Below, piece by piece: positions 43,037 to 51,916 of a stretch of DNA of 64,000 bases (its first letter is position 1; each line of letters begins with the position of its first letter). The notes beneath the pieces were generated by a model, which saw nothing but the letters and a program-made list of their open reading frames with translations, was not told the origin of the DNA and ran no database searches. Made by a program: the position numbers and the translations under genes. Source of the DNA: Planctomycetota bacterium (GTDB lineage Bacteria > Planctomycetota > Brocadiia > SM23-32 > JAKLEA01); NCBI GenBank assembly GCA_022711755.1, contig JAKLEA010000013.1, positions 1-64,000 on the forward strand. The letters run 5' to 3'.

Positions 43037-43042
43037 TATAAT
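43037..43042 (+). promoter_or_regulatory. Possible -10 box for pyrD
   Basis: TATAAT in the context GCGTTATAATCCCCGCGC. The same GTTATAATCC-CGCGC wording recurs at 51083. No clear -35 box at 16-18 bases. If used, the first ATG (43051) would be leaderless, favouring 43072 or 43078 as the pyrD start. Confidence 0.4.
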
Positions 43043-43071
43043 CCCCGCGCATGAAAGACGCCGGAAGAAAG

Positions 43072-44037
43072 ATGAATATGAAGACAGACAGGATTGCGGC
43101 AGGCTTTGAGCCGGACCTGAGCGTGAGCCTTGCCGGGATACGGCTTGCCAATCCGACCGTGCTCGCCTCCGGCATCCTCGGCACGACAAAGGCTTTGTTG
43201 AAGCGCGTCGCGGAGTGCGGGGCCGGGGCGGTGACGATCAAGAGCATCAGCCTCGCCCCTCGCGACGGGCACGCCAATCCGACGATTCTGGCATTCGACG
43301 CGGGATTGATCAACGCCGTCGGCTATTCCAATCCGGGTGTCGAGGAGGCGTGTCGGGAATTCAGCGGCCTGTCCGACGTCGCCGCGCCGGTCTTCGCCAG
43401 CGTCATCGGAACCCACGCCGGGGAGTTTGTCGAGGTTATCGGGCGCATGGAGCCGCTTGGTTTCGCCGCCTACGAGTTGCCCCTTTCCTGTCCGCACACG
43501 CCCGGTTACGGGACAATGGGCGGGCAGGGAACCCCGCAGGCGACGCTGGAGATAACAAAGGCCGCCCGCTCGGCCACGAAAAAGCCGGTCTTCGTGAAAA
43601 TTTCTCCGAACATGCCCGCCATCGGGGAGATCGCCGCAGCCGCCCGCGAGGGCGGGGCGGACGCGATTACAGCGGTCAACTCCCTCGGACCGGGGATGCT
43701 CATTGACGTCGAAACGCGGACCCCGGTGCTGGGATTCGGAATGGGGGGCGTGACGGGGCCTGCGCTCAGGCCGATAGCGCTCAGATGCGTCTACGACGTT
43801 TTCAAGGCCGTTGACCTGCCGATCATCGGGGTTGGCGGCGTTTCCACGGGAAGGCACGCGATGGAGATGGTGATGGCCGGGGCGACCGCCGTGGGAGTCG
43901 GCAGCGCGGTCCATGCGTTCGGGCCTGAGGTTTTTGGCCGCATCGTCGGGCAGATGAGGGCGCTCTGCTTGAAGCTGGGCGCTGAGCGCCTGAGCGACCT
44001 GATCGGCGCGGCGCACAAGCAACAGGGATTGCCATAA
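43072..44037 (+). CDS. pyrD: Dihydroorotate dehydrogenase, class 1B catalytic subunit
   Basis: About 321 residues. Oxidises dihydroorotate to orotate in pyrimidine synthesis, using FMN and, with PyrK, NAD. The active-site base is Cys140 in LPLSCPHTPGYG (usually NxSCPN). FMN-phosphate blocks are GVGGVSTGRHAMEM and AVGVGSAV. IINAVGYSNPG-like LINAVGYSNPG is typical of 1B. The adjacent pyrK confirms the class. Start is uncertain: ATGs at 43051, 43072 and 43078; the -10 box at 43037 and GGAAGAAAG favour 43072 or 43078. Here the usual Asn-x-Ser-Cys-Pro-Asn is PLSCPH, a mild departure. Confidence 0.9.
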   Translation: MNMKTDRIAAGFEPDLSVSLAGIRLANPTVLASGILGTTKALLKRVAECGAGAVTIKSISLAPRDGHANPTILAFDAGLINAVGYSNPGVEEACREFSGLSDVAAPVFASVIGTHAGEFVEVIGRMEPLGFAAYELPLSCPHTPGYGTMGGQGTPQATLEITKAARSATKKPVFVKISPNMPAIGEIAAAAREGGADAITAVNSLGPGMLIDVETRTPVLGFGMGGVTGPALRPIALRCVYDVFKAVDLPIIGVGGVSTGRHAMEMVMAGATAVGVGSAVHAFGPEVFGRIVGQMRALCLKLGAERLSDLIGAAHKQQGLP

Positions 44038-44051
44038 AGGGAAGCGGAAGA

Positions 44052-44918
44052 ATGAGCGACATGAGACAATCGTCATGGAAATCCGGACTTCCCTTCTCGA
44101 TCCGCGTCATCGAGGTCCGGGACGAATCGCGCTCCGCCAGAACGTTGATGTTCCGAAGGCCGGAGAGCGATCCGGACGTCGCCGCGTCGGGGGATGCGCC
44201 GGATTTCAATCTGAGCGGGTTCGTGCCCGGGCAGTTCGTCATGGTCTGGATTCCGCGCCTGGATGAAAAACCGTTCACGATCTCGTATCTCGATGACAGG
44301 ACTTTCGGGATCACCGTTCTGAAACGCGGGCCGTTCACGAAGGCGCTTCATGCGATGAACCCGGGCGACTGGGTCGGCTTCAGAGGGCCGTACGGAAGGG
44401 GCTTCAGCCTGAGCGCCGGGGGCGTGGTTGTCGGCGGCGGCGTGGGCATGGCGACCATGGCGACGCTGATAGACAGGCTGGACAAACCGAAAATACTTCA
44501 AGGCGCAAGAACCGCCGACGAATTGTTGTTTCTCGACCGCTTCCCCGGAATGGACATCTCGACCGATGACGGCAGCAAGGGGCGGCGCGGTTTCGTCACC
44601 GACGCCCTGGCTGAACTGATTTCAGCCGACAGACCCGCGATGGTCTACGCCTGCGGGCCGGAGCCGATGATGGCGCGGGTCCTGCAAATGTGCCGGGACA
44701 GATGCGTTCCCTGCCAGGCTTCTCTTGAGCGGTTCATGAAATGCGGTTTTGGCGTGTGCGGGCAATGTTGCTGCGACGGGCGGCGCGTGTGCCGGGACGG
44801 GCCGGTCTTCAACTCTGACGAGCTTGCCGGGCTTGCTAGTTTCGGACGCTTCGCCAGACTGAAATCCGGGAGCAAGGTGGGCATCGGAGCCTACCACGGC
44901 GGCGGCAAGGGAGAATAA
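44052..44918 (+). CDS. pyrK: Dihydroorotate dehydrogenase electron-transfer subunit
   Basis: 288 residues. FAD-binding reductase domain (KPFTISYLDD, then GPYGRGFSL and VGGGVGMATM), followed by an NAD-binding part with VYACGPEPMM and a C-terminal [2Fe-2S] cluster: Cys231, Cys236, Cys239 or 240, and Cys247 in CGFGVCGQCCCDGRRVC. It passes electrons from PyrD to NAD. Begins 14 bases after pyrD, with GGGAAGCGGAAG upstream, so the two form an operon. The extra cysteine in the cluster loop (QCCC) is slightly unusual. Confidence 0.92.
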   Translation: MSDMRQSSWKSGLPFSIRVIEVRDESRSARTLMFRRPESDPDVAASGDAPDFNLSGFVPGQFVMVWIPRLDEKPFTISYLDDRTFGITVLKRGPFTKALHAMNPGDWVGFRGPYGRGFSLSAGGVVVGGGVGMATMATLIDRLDKPKILQGARTADELLFLDRFPGMDISTDDGSKGRRGFVTDALAELISADRPAMVYACGPEPMMARVLQMCRDRCVPCQASLERFMKCGFGVCGQCCCDGRRVCRDGPVFNSDELAGLASFGRFARLKSGSKVGIGAYHGGGKGE

Positions 44919-44945
44919 CGCCCCGGGCGCGCCTTAAAGAAAATC

Positions 44946-44971
44946 GGCCGGAGAGAGCAGCGGCTCCGGCC
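44946..44971 (+). terminator. Hairpin after pyrK, possible terminator
   Basis: GGCCGGAG (44946-44953) and CTCCGGCC (44964-44971) with a ten-base loop. Strong stem but no T run follows, so termination is only possible. Confidence 0.4.
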
Positions 44972-45096
44972 GGAGGTCAGATAAGTTTGACGGGGGGTCT
45001 GCCCGGCCCTTGTGGACCGTCCCCCGCTTCCGACTCTGTAGGATTGTCCGTCGCCGCCGGAAAACCTGTCAAGTATGAGACAGGGGGATTGGGGCA

Positions 45097-46635
45097 ATGC
45101 CGAAACAGAAACAGACATTCTCGGACGAATACTCCAGGCAGCGGGGGAATCTGGCCGACTGCTCCGGCGAAAGAAAGACCGGCGGATATGCTTCATCGGG
45201 AGCGGGCCGGGAAATCTGCGAGGAGATCGTTTGCTGCATCTGGTTCGGGGAGCACTTCCACTCCGACCAAACTGTGACGTGCGACGGGCGGCGCGTCGAG
45301 GTCAGAAGCCCCGGATGGTGGAACGTCGAATCCGGACCGGATTTCCGCCACGCCGAGTTGCTGCTTGAGGGACGGGGCCGCCTGAGCGGCAGCGTGGAAA
45401 TACATACCTATTCCTCAGACTGGCGCGCCCACGGGCACGACAGGCAATCTTCCTACGCCGATGTAGTCCTGCACGTCGTGATGTGGAACGATCTGGGCGA
45501 GGCCTTTGTCAGTAACGCGTCGGGGGAACCAATACCGCAGCTTGAGCTTTCCAGATTCCTGAACGCCGATCTTGCCGATCTTGTGGATACGCTTGGCGCG
45601 GAGACTGAGCCGAGGCCGGCGGCCCCGGCGGCGCGGGGTTGCCGGGACATTGCGGGCAAGAGCGGCGTGAATGAACAAGCGATTGCCGAACTGCTCGACC
45701 TTGCCGGGGACGAGCGGGTTCTTGCGCGGATGGAGCGATACAGGCTCGCCCTTGAGCGCGGCGCATATGACCAGGTTCTATACGAGGGCGTGCTTGAAGC
45801 GTTGGGCTACAAGAACAATGTCGCGCCATGCCGCCAGTTGTCCCGTCTGCTTCCGCTGGAAAAGTTGAGGGCGGATGTTCCGCTGGACGCCCTGGCGGGC
45901 GAGGTCGGGCTTCGGCTGGAGGCGATATTCCTCGGCGCGGCCGGTTTCATCCCTCCTGCGGAGGACAATGCGGTCCAGCCTGACTCCCGGACGCATGTGG
46001 AGGAATTGCGCGCGATCTGGAACTGCGCATCGGGAAGGATGGGCGTGAAATCCATGCCGGGGGAGTCGTGGGCGCTCTCCGGGGCGCGTCCGCTGAATTT
46101 CCCCCAGCGGCGTCTGGCGGGGATGGCCCGGTACCTTGCCGGCGGGATGCGAGCGGGATTGTTCAAAACGGTTCTTGAGATCATTGCCGGGGCGGGAACC
46201 GCGCCCGGAGCGGAACGGAAGGTCATTCGCGGGCTTGAGCGCCTGTTCACAGAATTGAAGGACCCGTTCTGGGGCAGGCATTGCAGTTTCACCTCCAGGC
46301 CGCTTGCGCGGGGCGGTAAGCTGATCGGCAGGGGAAGGGCGGGGATTATCGTGGGCGAGGTGATCCTTCCCATCGCGCTCTGCAAGGCCAGGGCGGAGGA
46401 GGACGCGGGGCTGGAGGACCTTATACACAGGACGCACTCGGCCTATCCGCGCCAGGAGGGCAACGCCGTGACGCGGATGATGGCGGGCATGTTGTTCGAC
46501 GACGAAAAGAAGGCGAGGCGGATAGTCAATTCGGCGAGAAGGCAGAAGGGGCTTTATCAGATTTACAGGGACTTCTGCGGGCGGGATGATGTGTCGTGCG
46601 ACAGGTGTCTGCTCTACGCTGCCGCCAGGAAATAA
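45097..46635 (+). CDS. DUF2851 family protein
   Basis: 512 residues of the DUF2851 family. Conserved blocks: TCDGRRVEVRSPGWWNVESGPDFR (seen as RSPGWWNVE and GPDFRHAELL), GSVEIHTYSSDWRAHGH and YADVVLHVV. The fold is nuclease-like in appearance (EIH and GPDFR acid clusters), but the activity is unknown. The C-terminus has Cys residues (DFCGRDDVSCDRC) that could bind metal. It converges on the LptF/G gene with two bases between stops. Confidence 0.85.
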   Translation: MPKQKQTFSDEYSRQRGNLADCSGERKTGGYASSGAGREICEEIVCCIWFGEHFHSDQTVTCDGRRVEVRSPGWWNVESGPDFRHAELLLEGRGRLSGSVEIHTYSSDWRAHGHDRQSSYADVVLHVVMWNDLGEAFVSNASGEPIPQLELSRFLNADLADLVDTLGAETEPRPAAPAARGCRDIAGKSGVNEQAIAELLDLAGDERVLARMERYRLALERGAYDQVLYEGVLEALGYKNNVAPCRQLSRLLPLEKLRADVPLDALAGEVGLRLEAIFLGAAGFIPPAEDNAVQPDSRTHVEELRAIWNCASGRMGVKSMPGESWALSGARPLNFPQRRLAGMARYLAGGMRAGLFKTVLEIIAGAGTAPGAERKVIRGLERLFTELKDPFWGRHCSFTSRPLARGGKLIGRGRAGIIVGEVILPIALCKARAEEDAGLEDLIHRTHSAYPRQEGNAVTRMMAGMLFDDEKKARRIVNSARRQKGLYQIYRDFCGRDDVSCDRCLLYAAARK

Positions 46636-46637
46636 CC

Positions 46638-47810
46638 TTACGTGTGCATCGCGTCCATGAAGAGCAGGCCCACGGCCGCTCCCGTAACCGTAGGCAGCCA
46701 TGCGGCGGCGATGGGGTCCAGAACGCCCGTGTTGCCGAGGTTCTGGCACGTGAAAGTCAGGACATAGAACGCGCCCGCCACGATGACGCACATGCCTGTC
46801 CCCAGGAAGTGGCTCTTGGCCAGCATCGGGAATCCGGCCAGCAGAGGCAGGCCCATCCCCAGAAGCACAAGGCCGGTGAAGGGCTGGCTGAGCCGTGAAT
46901 GAAGGCTCACGGAAAAGACCGGGATGTAGCTCTCGCCATCGGCAAGTTTCTTCAATTGCTTGAACCGAAGCCGGTAGGGGCGCACCTCATTGCCGGTCAG
47001 GAACTGTCCCGGCGGGTAGCTGATGGGCAGATCCATGAATTTCACGGCGTTGCCCGGGCCTGTCGCCGTGTCGTCCGGACGGTAGCGATATTCGACGACG
47101 CGCTGAAGGCGCAGCATGTCGGACCTTATCCAGACGGCTGATTCGGCGATAAGCACGTATTCCCTGTGCCCGGTTTTATCCCTGCCCAGGACGTAAATCT
47201 GCTCGCAGACGTGTTCTCGCGGGCGAAATTCGCCGACCACGATTACGCGGTTGTGCCTCTCGTCCTCAACGACCACGTCCTTGATCTCCTCGCGCCCGAG
47301 CTGTATTTCGGTCATCTCCAGGAGTTCCGAGACCGACGGCATCGGCCATTCAAAGTATAGGGCGGAGATGGTCGAGATGAAGAGTCCGATAAGGAACAGG
47401 GGGAGGAAGGCGCGGCGCAGGCTCATGCCGGCCGCCGTGATTGAAAGGAGTTCATTTGACCGGGAAAGTTTCATGACCGCGTGGCCGGCTGCGACAAGCG
47501 TTATGGCGGGTAGTAGCTGCGGAGCGATGGCCGCAAGCATGAGGCCGTTCAACATTAGGACCTTGGGCAGCGCGACCCCCACTCCCATATCGCGCAATTC
47601 GTCAAGACGATTCAACAGCCCCCCGATCATATACAGGCCGGATATCACGAAGAATGTTACCCCGAAGGCGGGGAAGAATGACGCAGAAATGTAACGGTCC
47701 AGCCGCCCGAGGAACATAAATCTGCGCGATAGGGTTCTTCGAACCAGCCGCGGGGGCTTCGCGATCTCATGCTGCGGCGTCTCATCTGCGGTGGCCTGTT
47801 CTGTTTCCAT
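46638..47810 (-). CDS. LptF/LptG-family lipopolysaccharide export permease
   Basis: 390 residues with six membrane segments: RYISASFFPAFGVTFFVISGLY near the start, two in the first third, and three near the C-terminus (FTGLVLLGMGLPLLAGF, MCVIVAGAFYVLTF, AAWLPTVTGAAVGLLF). A periplasmic jellyroll-type domain lies between. With LptB it extracts lipopolysaccharide from the inner membrane, so an LPS-bearing outer membrane is implied. LptF and LptG cannot be told apart here. The N-terminal 35 residues before the first helix are longer than usual. No strong ribosome-binding site at the ATG. Confidence 0.87.
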   Translation of the reverse strand: METEQATADETPQHEIAKPPRLVRRTLSRRFMFLGRLDRYISASFFPAFGVTFFVISGLYMIGGLLNRLDELRDMGVGVALPKVLMLNGLMLAAIAPQLLPAITLVAAGHAVMKLSRSNELLSITAAGMSLRRAFLPLFLIGLFISTISALYFEWPMPSVSELLEMTEIQLGREEIKDVVVEDERHNRVIVVGEFRPREHVCEQIYVLGRDKTGHREYVLIAESAVWIRSDMLRLQRVVEYRYRPDDTATGPGNAVKFMDLPISYPPGQFLTGNEVRPYRLRFKQLKKLADGESYIPVFSVSLHSRLSQPFTGLVLLGMGLPLLAGFPMLAKSHFLGTGMCVIVAGAFYVLTFTCQNLGNTGVLDPIAAAWLPTVTGAAVGLLFMDAMHT

Positions 47811-47996
47811 GCGCGGGTGATTCTAGGCGGGAAGGGCGGGTAAATCAACCTGAGTGGCGGTCCGATGGCGTAATGATGACTTGTGAAACGGCCATCAGGC
47901 TGTTATTAGTTATATGGCCGGATGGGCGGCGCAACAGATGACGGCCGCTCAGGTGTCGGCCGGGCGCTTCACAATTCAAGTCAGGAATCATGCGAC

Positions 47997-48923
47997 ATGG
48001 CAGATGAGAATAACAACAACGAATTTATTGACCTGCACATCCACACCGGATACTCGGACGGGGCGCATGGTCGTCCGGAGGACGTTGCCATGCGCGCAAG
48101 GAAGATGGGTTTCAAGGCCATTGCCATCACGGAACACGATCACTTTGAGAGCTATCCGTATTCTTACAAGGCCTGCAAGGAGGCCGGGGTGAACCTGATT
48201 CCCGGCGTCGAGATAACCACCAACAACCCCAAGCGCGCGATCAGTTATCACGTCCTGGCTTATCTTTTCGATCCGAACAATGAAAAGTTGATCCGCTTCC
48301 TGAGGGACGCTCAGGAGGTTTTCCAGCACAATCTCCGCCAGACACTGATCGGGTTGAAAGCCATGGGATATCCCGTTGCGTGGACTGAGCTTGAGGACGC
48401 GACGAGGGAGAAATATTCCTATCTTGAAGAGCCGGAGCTTCACAAGCCGGATATTTACGTTCTGAGCGAGCACATGGTCCGGAAAGGTTACGCGCCTTCG
48501 ACGCCTATTGCGGACCAGATACGCCGTGAGGCCCTGAAACTTGCGCACAACGTCCTCAACTATGCGCAGCAGCAGGATGTCTTCGACGCCGTCAAAGGGG
48601 CCGGCGGACTGCTCATCCTGGCGCATCCGCAGGGCTACATCCAGGAGCATTTCGCGTCCGAGCACCTCCTGCGGGAACTGGTGGCCGAGGGGCTGGACGG
48701 AGTGGAGATATTCACTCCGAAGCATCCCAGCGACCGCCGGAACTTCTACCTGCAGTTGATTGAAAGGGTCGGATGCATCGGAACCGGCGGCTCGGACTGC
48801 CACGACAGCCGTCCGGGGATACCTGTCTGCACCCTCGGCAGGGCGCAGGTTCCCGCGCGATTAGTTCGAGGCCTGCTCACCCGGCATAGGCTGAAATACG
48901 GCCCGAAGTCATCCGGGAATTGA
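47997..48923 (+). CDS. PHP-domain phosphoesterase (RNase AM/YciV-like)
   Basis: 308 residues. Metal-binding PHP blocks: DLHIHTGYSDG (His14, His16), ITEHDHFES, IPGVEITT, LILAHPQGY and GGSDCHDSRPG. The family hydrolyses nucleotide or oligonucleotide phosphates, and the GVEI and SDCHD forms fit the 3',5'-nucleoside-bisphosphate/YciV branch. Start 47997 (MADENNN) has GGAA upstream; a TTG-led frame to 47922 is not used. The next gene may begin at the overlapping TTG at 48920, but a later start is preferred. Confidence 0.85.
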   Translation: MADENNNNEFIDLHIHTGYSDGAHGRPEDVAMRARKMGFKAIAITEHDHFESYPYSYKACKEAGVNLIPGVEITTNNPKRAISYHVLAYLFDPNNEKLIRFLRDAQEVFQHNLRQTLIGLKAMGYPVAWTELEDATREKYSYLEEPELHKPDIYVLSEHMVRKGYAPSTPIADQIRREALKLAHNVLNYAQQQDVFDAVKGAGGLLILAHPQGYIQEHFASEHLLRELVAEGLDGVEIFTPKHPSDRRNFYLQLIERVGCIGTGGSDCHDSRPGIPVCTLGRAQVPARLVRGLLTRHRLKYGPKSSGN

Positions 48924-48979
48924 GCGGATGCCGCCGCGCGGCTCCGATTGCTGCTTCATGCCTGAGGCGCGTCTTCCAG

Positions 48980-51016
48980 ATGAACAACGCCCGAACCGTC
49001 CGATTGCCCCTGGTCATCCTGTTGGGCGGCGTCTTCCTGGCATCGCTCAAGCCGGAGACATCCTCCGACCTCTGGACCCACATGGCCTACGGGCGGGAGG
49101 CAGTCGCGCGGCGCGCAATCCCCGGGAATGATCTTTTCACATACACCAGAGAGGGAAGGCCATGGGTCAATCACGCATGGCTGGCGGGCGTAGCTTTCTA
49201 CTCGCTCCATCGCCAGGGGGGGATAGCCGGAATCATCGTGATGAAGGCGGCGTTGGTCGCCCTGGCCGTTCTTGTAGTCCATTCCTGCGCTGTCGCCCGC
49301 GGCGCAGGGCGAACGTCCGCTCTGGTTGCCTGCGGCCTTGCCGCACTGGCGCTGAACTTCCGCATCATCGCCCGCCCGTATCTCTTTTCATGGCTGCTTA
49401 CAGCGTTCGTCTCCCTGCTGTGCGTCAATCAGGAGGCACAACTTCGGAGCAAACACGGAAGGCGATTCGATTTCGCGTGGTTATGCGCCGTCGCCATTGT
49501 TTTCGCTTTATGGGCCAATCTGCACGCGGGATTCCTTATAGGGCTTGGCGTGGTCGGCGCTCACGCCTGCGGGGCAGCCCTATCCTTCATCCGCGAACGC
49601 AAACGCAACGCCGACCGCGCGCATAAAGAATTTTTTGTCGCCCGGACTTTTTTTGTGGCGGTCTTCGTCGGATTCGCAGCCACGCTGGCGAACCCGTTCG
49701 GAATTGACGCGCACATGTACCCGCTGACGGTCGGCGGCGGTTTCAAGCAACTGCGGGAGATATACGAATGGATGCCGCCGGACTTCCAGATTCCGTTCTG
49801 GGGCTTCTGGGCCTTTCTGGGGGTAACCGTTATCGCAATAGCCGCAACGCGCGGGAGGCTTGCGGCGGCGGACGCCCTGAAAATCGCCGTTCTGGGCGCC
49901 ATGGGGCTTCGCGCGCGCCGGCATGGGGAGTTCTTCGTCATCGCGTGCGCTCCGGCGCTTGCCGTTCACCTTTCCTTCTGGGCTGAGAAGAACGCCGGCC
50001 GGAGCTGGGGCGCGAAGGCTCTGAAAGGCTTTACTGGCGCGCGAGGCCGGATCGCGAACTGCTGCATTGCACTCGCGGCATCGGCGCTCATGATTGCCGC
50101 GTATCCCGGGCCGCCCTCGCTGCGGCTTAGGGAAAGGGTGTTTCCAATCCGGGCGGCGGGTTTCGTGCAGGAAAAGAAAATCCCGGGGCGCATCTTCAAC
50201 CATTACGACTGGGGCGGTTACCTGACGTGGGCGCTTTATCCTGAAAAGCAGATATTCATTGACGGGCGCAATGACGTCTGCGGCGATCTCTATCCAAGCA
50301 GCGTCACGGTCTGCGACGGGGCGGCGGGATGGCAGGCCGTTCTTGATGAGTGGAACGTCAACTGCGCGATAATTCCCATGACGACCGGCGCGCGCGGCGC
50401 GCAGTTCTTCGGCAATCCGGCATGGGCCGTGGTCTACTGGGACGACGAGGCGGCTGTGGCTGTAAGGCGCAACGCGGAGAACGCGGAACTGATACGGACT
50501 TACGAGTGCCGCTACGCCCGGCCCTGCGGCCCGCCGCCGGCACGCCTTGACGAGCGGGGCGCGGCCCTCATCGAGGCCGAACTCCAGATGAAAATCGCCG
50601 CCGATCCGGATTGCGCGACGGCGCGTTACTGCATGGGGCAGATCCGCTTCGCCCAGGGGCGCTACAATGAGGCGTTGCGATTATTCGCGGAGCATGAACG
50701 GATGCTTGGCGAGACGCCTGAGACGCTCTACAACATGGCGCTGTGCCATGCGCGGCTGGGCGACGCGGGGAAGGCTGGGGTACTCCTGAGCCGGGCGGTG
50801 AAACTCGATCCAAAGCCAGCCTATGTGGTCGCCCTTGCTCAGATTGAGGTTTCCTCCGGGAGGTTTGGCAGGGCGGAGAAGCTGCTCAGAAAGGCGTTGA
50901 CCGACAATCCCGGCGACTTGAACCTTCGCGCGGCGCTTGCCGCGCTGCTCAGGGCGCAGAATCGCGATGCCGAGGCCATGCAATACGATAAAATTCTCCT
51001 TCCAGAGAAGGAGTAG
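48980..51016 (+). CDS. Multi-pass membrane protein with C-terminal TPR repeats
   Basis: 678 residues. About ten hydrophobic segments span residues 8-440. The first loop has SDLWTHMAYGREAVARRAIPGNDLFTYT, in which the Asp and the following WVNHAW block resemble the catalytic loop region of GT-C-type glycosyltransferases. A conserved-looking YDWGGYLTWALYP and FIDGRNDVCG follow in the last loop, and three TPR-like units end the protein (about 545-670). Similar proteins in PVC-like genomes are unassigned. Start 48980 gives a clean first helix; GAGG lies 12 bases away. A transferase for lipid-linked sugars is a guess. Confidence 0.7.
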   Translation: MNNARTVRLPLVILLGGVFLASLKPETSSDLWTHMAYGREAVARRAIPGNDLFTYTREGRPWVNHAWLAGVAFYSLHRQGGIAGIIVMKAALVALAVLVVHSCAVARGAGRTSALVACGLAALALNFRIIARPYLFSWLLTAFVSLLCVNQEAQLRSKHGRRFDFAWLCAVAIVFALWANLHAGFLIGLGVVGAHACGAALSFIRERKRNADRAHKEFFVARTFFVAVFVGFAATLANPFGIDAHMYPLTVGGGFKQLREIYEWMPPDFQIPFWGFWAFLGVTVIAIAATRGRLAAADALKIAVLGAMGLRARRHGEFFVIACAPALAVHLSFWAEKNAGRSWGAKALKGFTGARGRIANCCIALAASALMIAAYPGPPSLRLRERVFPIRAAGFVQEKKIPGRIFNHYDWGGYLTWALYPEKQIFIDGRNDVCGDLYPSSVTVCDGAAGWQAVLDEWNVNCAIIPMTTGARGAQFFGNPAWAVVYWDDEAAVAVRRNAENAELIRTYECRYARPCGPPPARLDERGAALIEAELQMKIAADPDCATARYCMGQIRFAQGRYNEALRLFAEHERMLGETPETLYNMALCHARLGDAGKAGVLLSRAVKLDPKPAYVVALAQIEVSSGRFGRAEKLLRKALTDNPGDLNLRAALAALLRAQNRDAEAMQYDKILLPEKE

Positions 51017-51061
51017 AGGTTCGACCGGCCACAGCGCAACTGTCCGGTATCTGATGTCTGT

Positions 51062-51090
51062 TTGCCGCGTCAGACGGGGAACGTTATAAT
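51062..51090 (+). promoter_or_regulatory. Sigma-70 promoter of the methyltransferase gene
   Basis: TTGCCG (51062-51067), 17 bases, TATAAT (51085-51090). Transcription start near 51097 rules out the longer open frame from 51062 and supports the ATG at 51149. Confidence 0.75.
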
Positions 51091-51148
51091 CCGCGCCATT
51101 GCCAGGCTTTCGGTGAATGAACCGGGCGTCGCCATCATACGGAGAAAC

Positions 51149-51916
51149 ATGCCACAGGACAGAGAAAACAAGCCGGCGTCAACCCCATCAGCGCCTTTTT
51201 TCGCGGTATTTGATTCCAAACCGTCGTCAAGCTACAAGGGAATCACGATAAAGGCGGATGAACTTCTGCACGTCCAGGCGGCGGCGCTGCTGATGGAGCA
51301 TTGCGGGCGGGGGGCGAAGGTCATTGATCTCGGCGCGGGGGCCGGGGCATTCTCGCAAAGGATGGCGGATGCGGGGCTTGACGTTGAGGCGGTTGACATA
51401 TCAAAGGACGAGTTCCGCGCAACCGGCGCAGGCTTCACTCAGCTTGACCTGGATGACGACCGGGCGGTCGCGCAATTCCTTGAAGAACGGCGTGGGAAAC
51501 TGGACGCCGTCGTCTCGCTGGAGGTCGTCGAGCATCTTAAAGACGTATGGGCTTTGGCCAGTTTTGCGGCGGCCCTTTTGCGTCCCGGCGGTGTCCTGAT
51601 GCTCAGCACGCCGAATATTGCCAGTTGGCATTCGCGGATGCTATTCCTGTTCCGCGGGCGCTTCCACCAGTTCGAAGACGGCGATCTTGCCTACGGGCAC
51701 ATCCATCCGGCGCATCCCGAGATGCTGAAGCTGGCCGCGAGGGACGCGGGGCTTGAGGTCCTGAGTGTTTCCCCGGCGGGATATCTGCCTAAGCTGTGGC
51801 TGACGACCGGGCCGCGCATGGCAATACAAAATGTTATTGGCTTCATGCTCCGTCCGTTTATGCGCGGGATCAAGGACGGGTGGTGCGTGCTGTTCCTGGC
51901 GCGAAAGCCGTCCTAA
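51149..51916 (+). CDS. Class I SAM-dependent methyltransferase (UbiG/Coq3-like)
   Basis: 255 residues. SAM-binding motif I VIDLGAGAGAFSQ, acidic end of beta2 EAVDIS, and motif LDAVVSLEVVEHL are the usual UbiG-type set; LLRPGGVLMLSTPN follows. This form is frequent in quinone O-methyltransferases and in polysaccharide or lipid methyltransferases; no quinone genes adjoin it. A hydrophobic segment near the C-terminus (MAIQNVIGFMLRPFMRGI) may touch the membrane. CGGAGAAAC precedes the ATG. Its stop overlaps that of the oppositely oriented Gfo/Idh/MocA gene by four bases. Confidence 0.85.
   Translation: MPQDRENKPASTPSAPFFAVFDSKPSSSYKGITIKADELLHVQAAALLMEHCGRGAKVIDLGAGAGAFSQRMADAGLDVEAVDISKDEFRATGAGFTQLDLDDDRAVAQFLEERRGKLDAVVSLEVVEHLKDVWALASFAAALLRPGGVLMLSTPNIASWHSRMLFLFRGRFHQFEDGDLAYGHIHPAHPEMLKLAARDAGLEVLSVSPAGYLPKLWLTTGPRMAIQNVIGFMLRPFMRGIKDGWCVLFLARKPS

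Noticed and set aside
43018..43042. TTGAAG with TATAAT as a full pyrD promoter
   Set aside because: Spacing is only 13 bases; only the -10 box is kept as a weak call.
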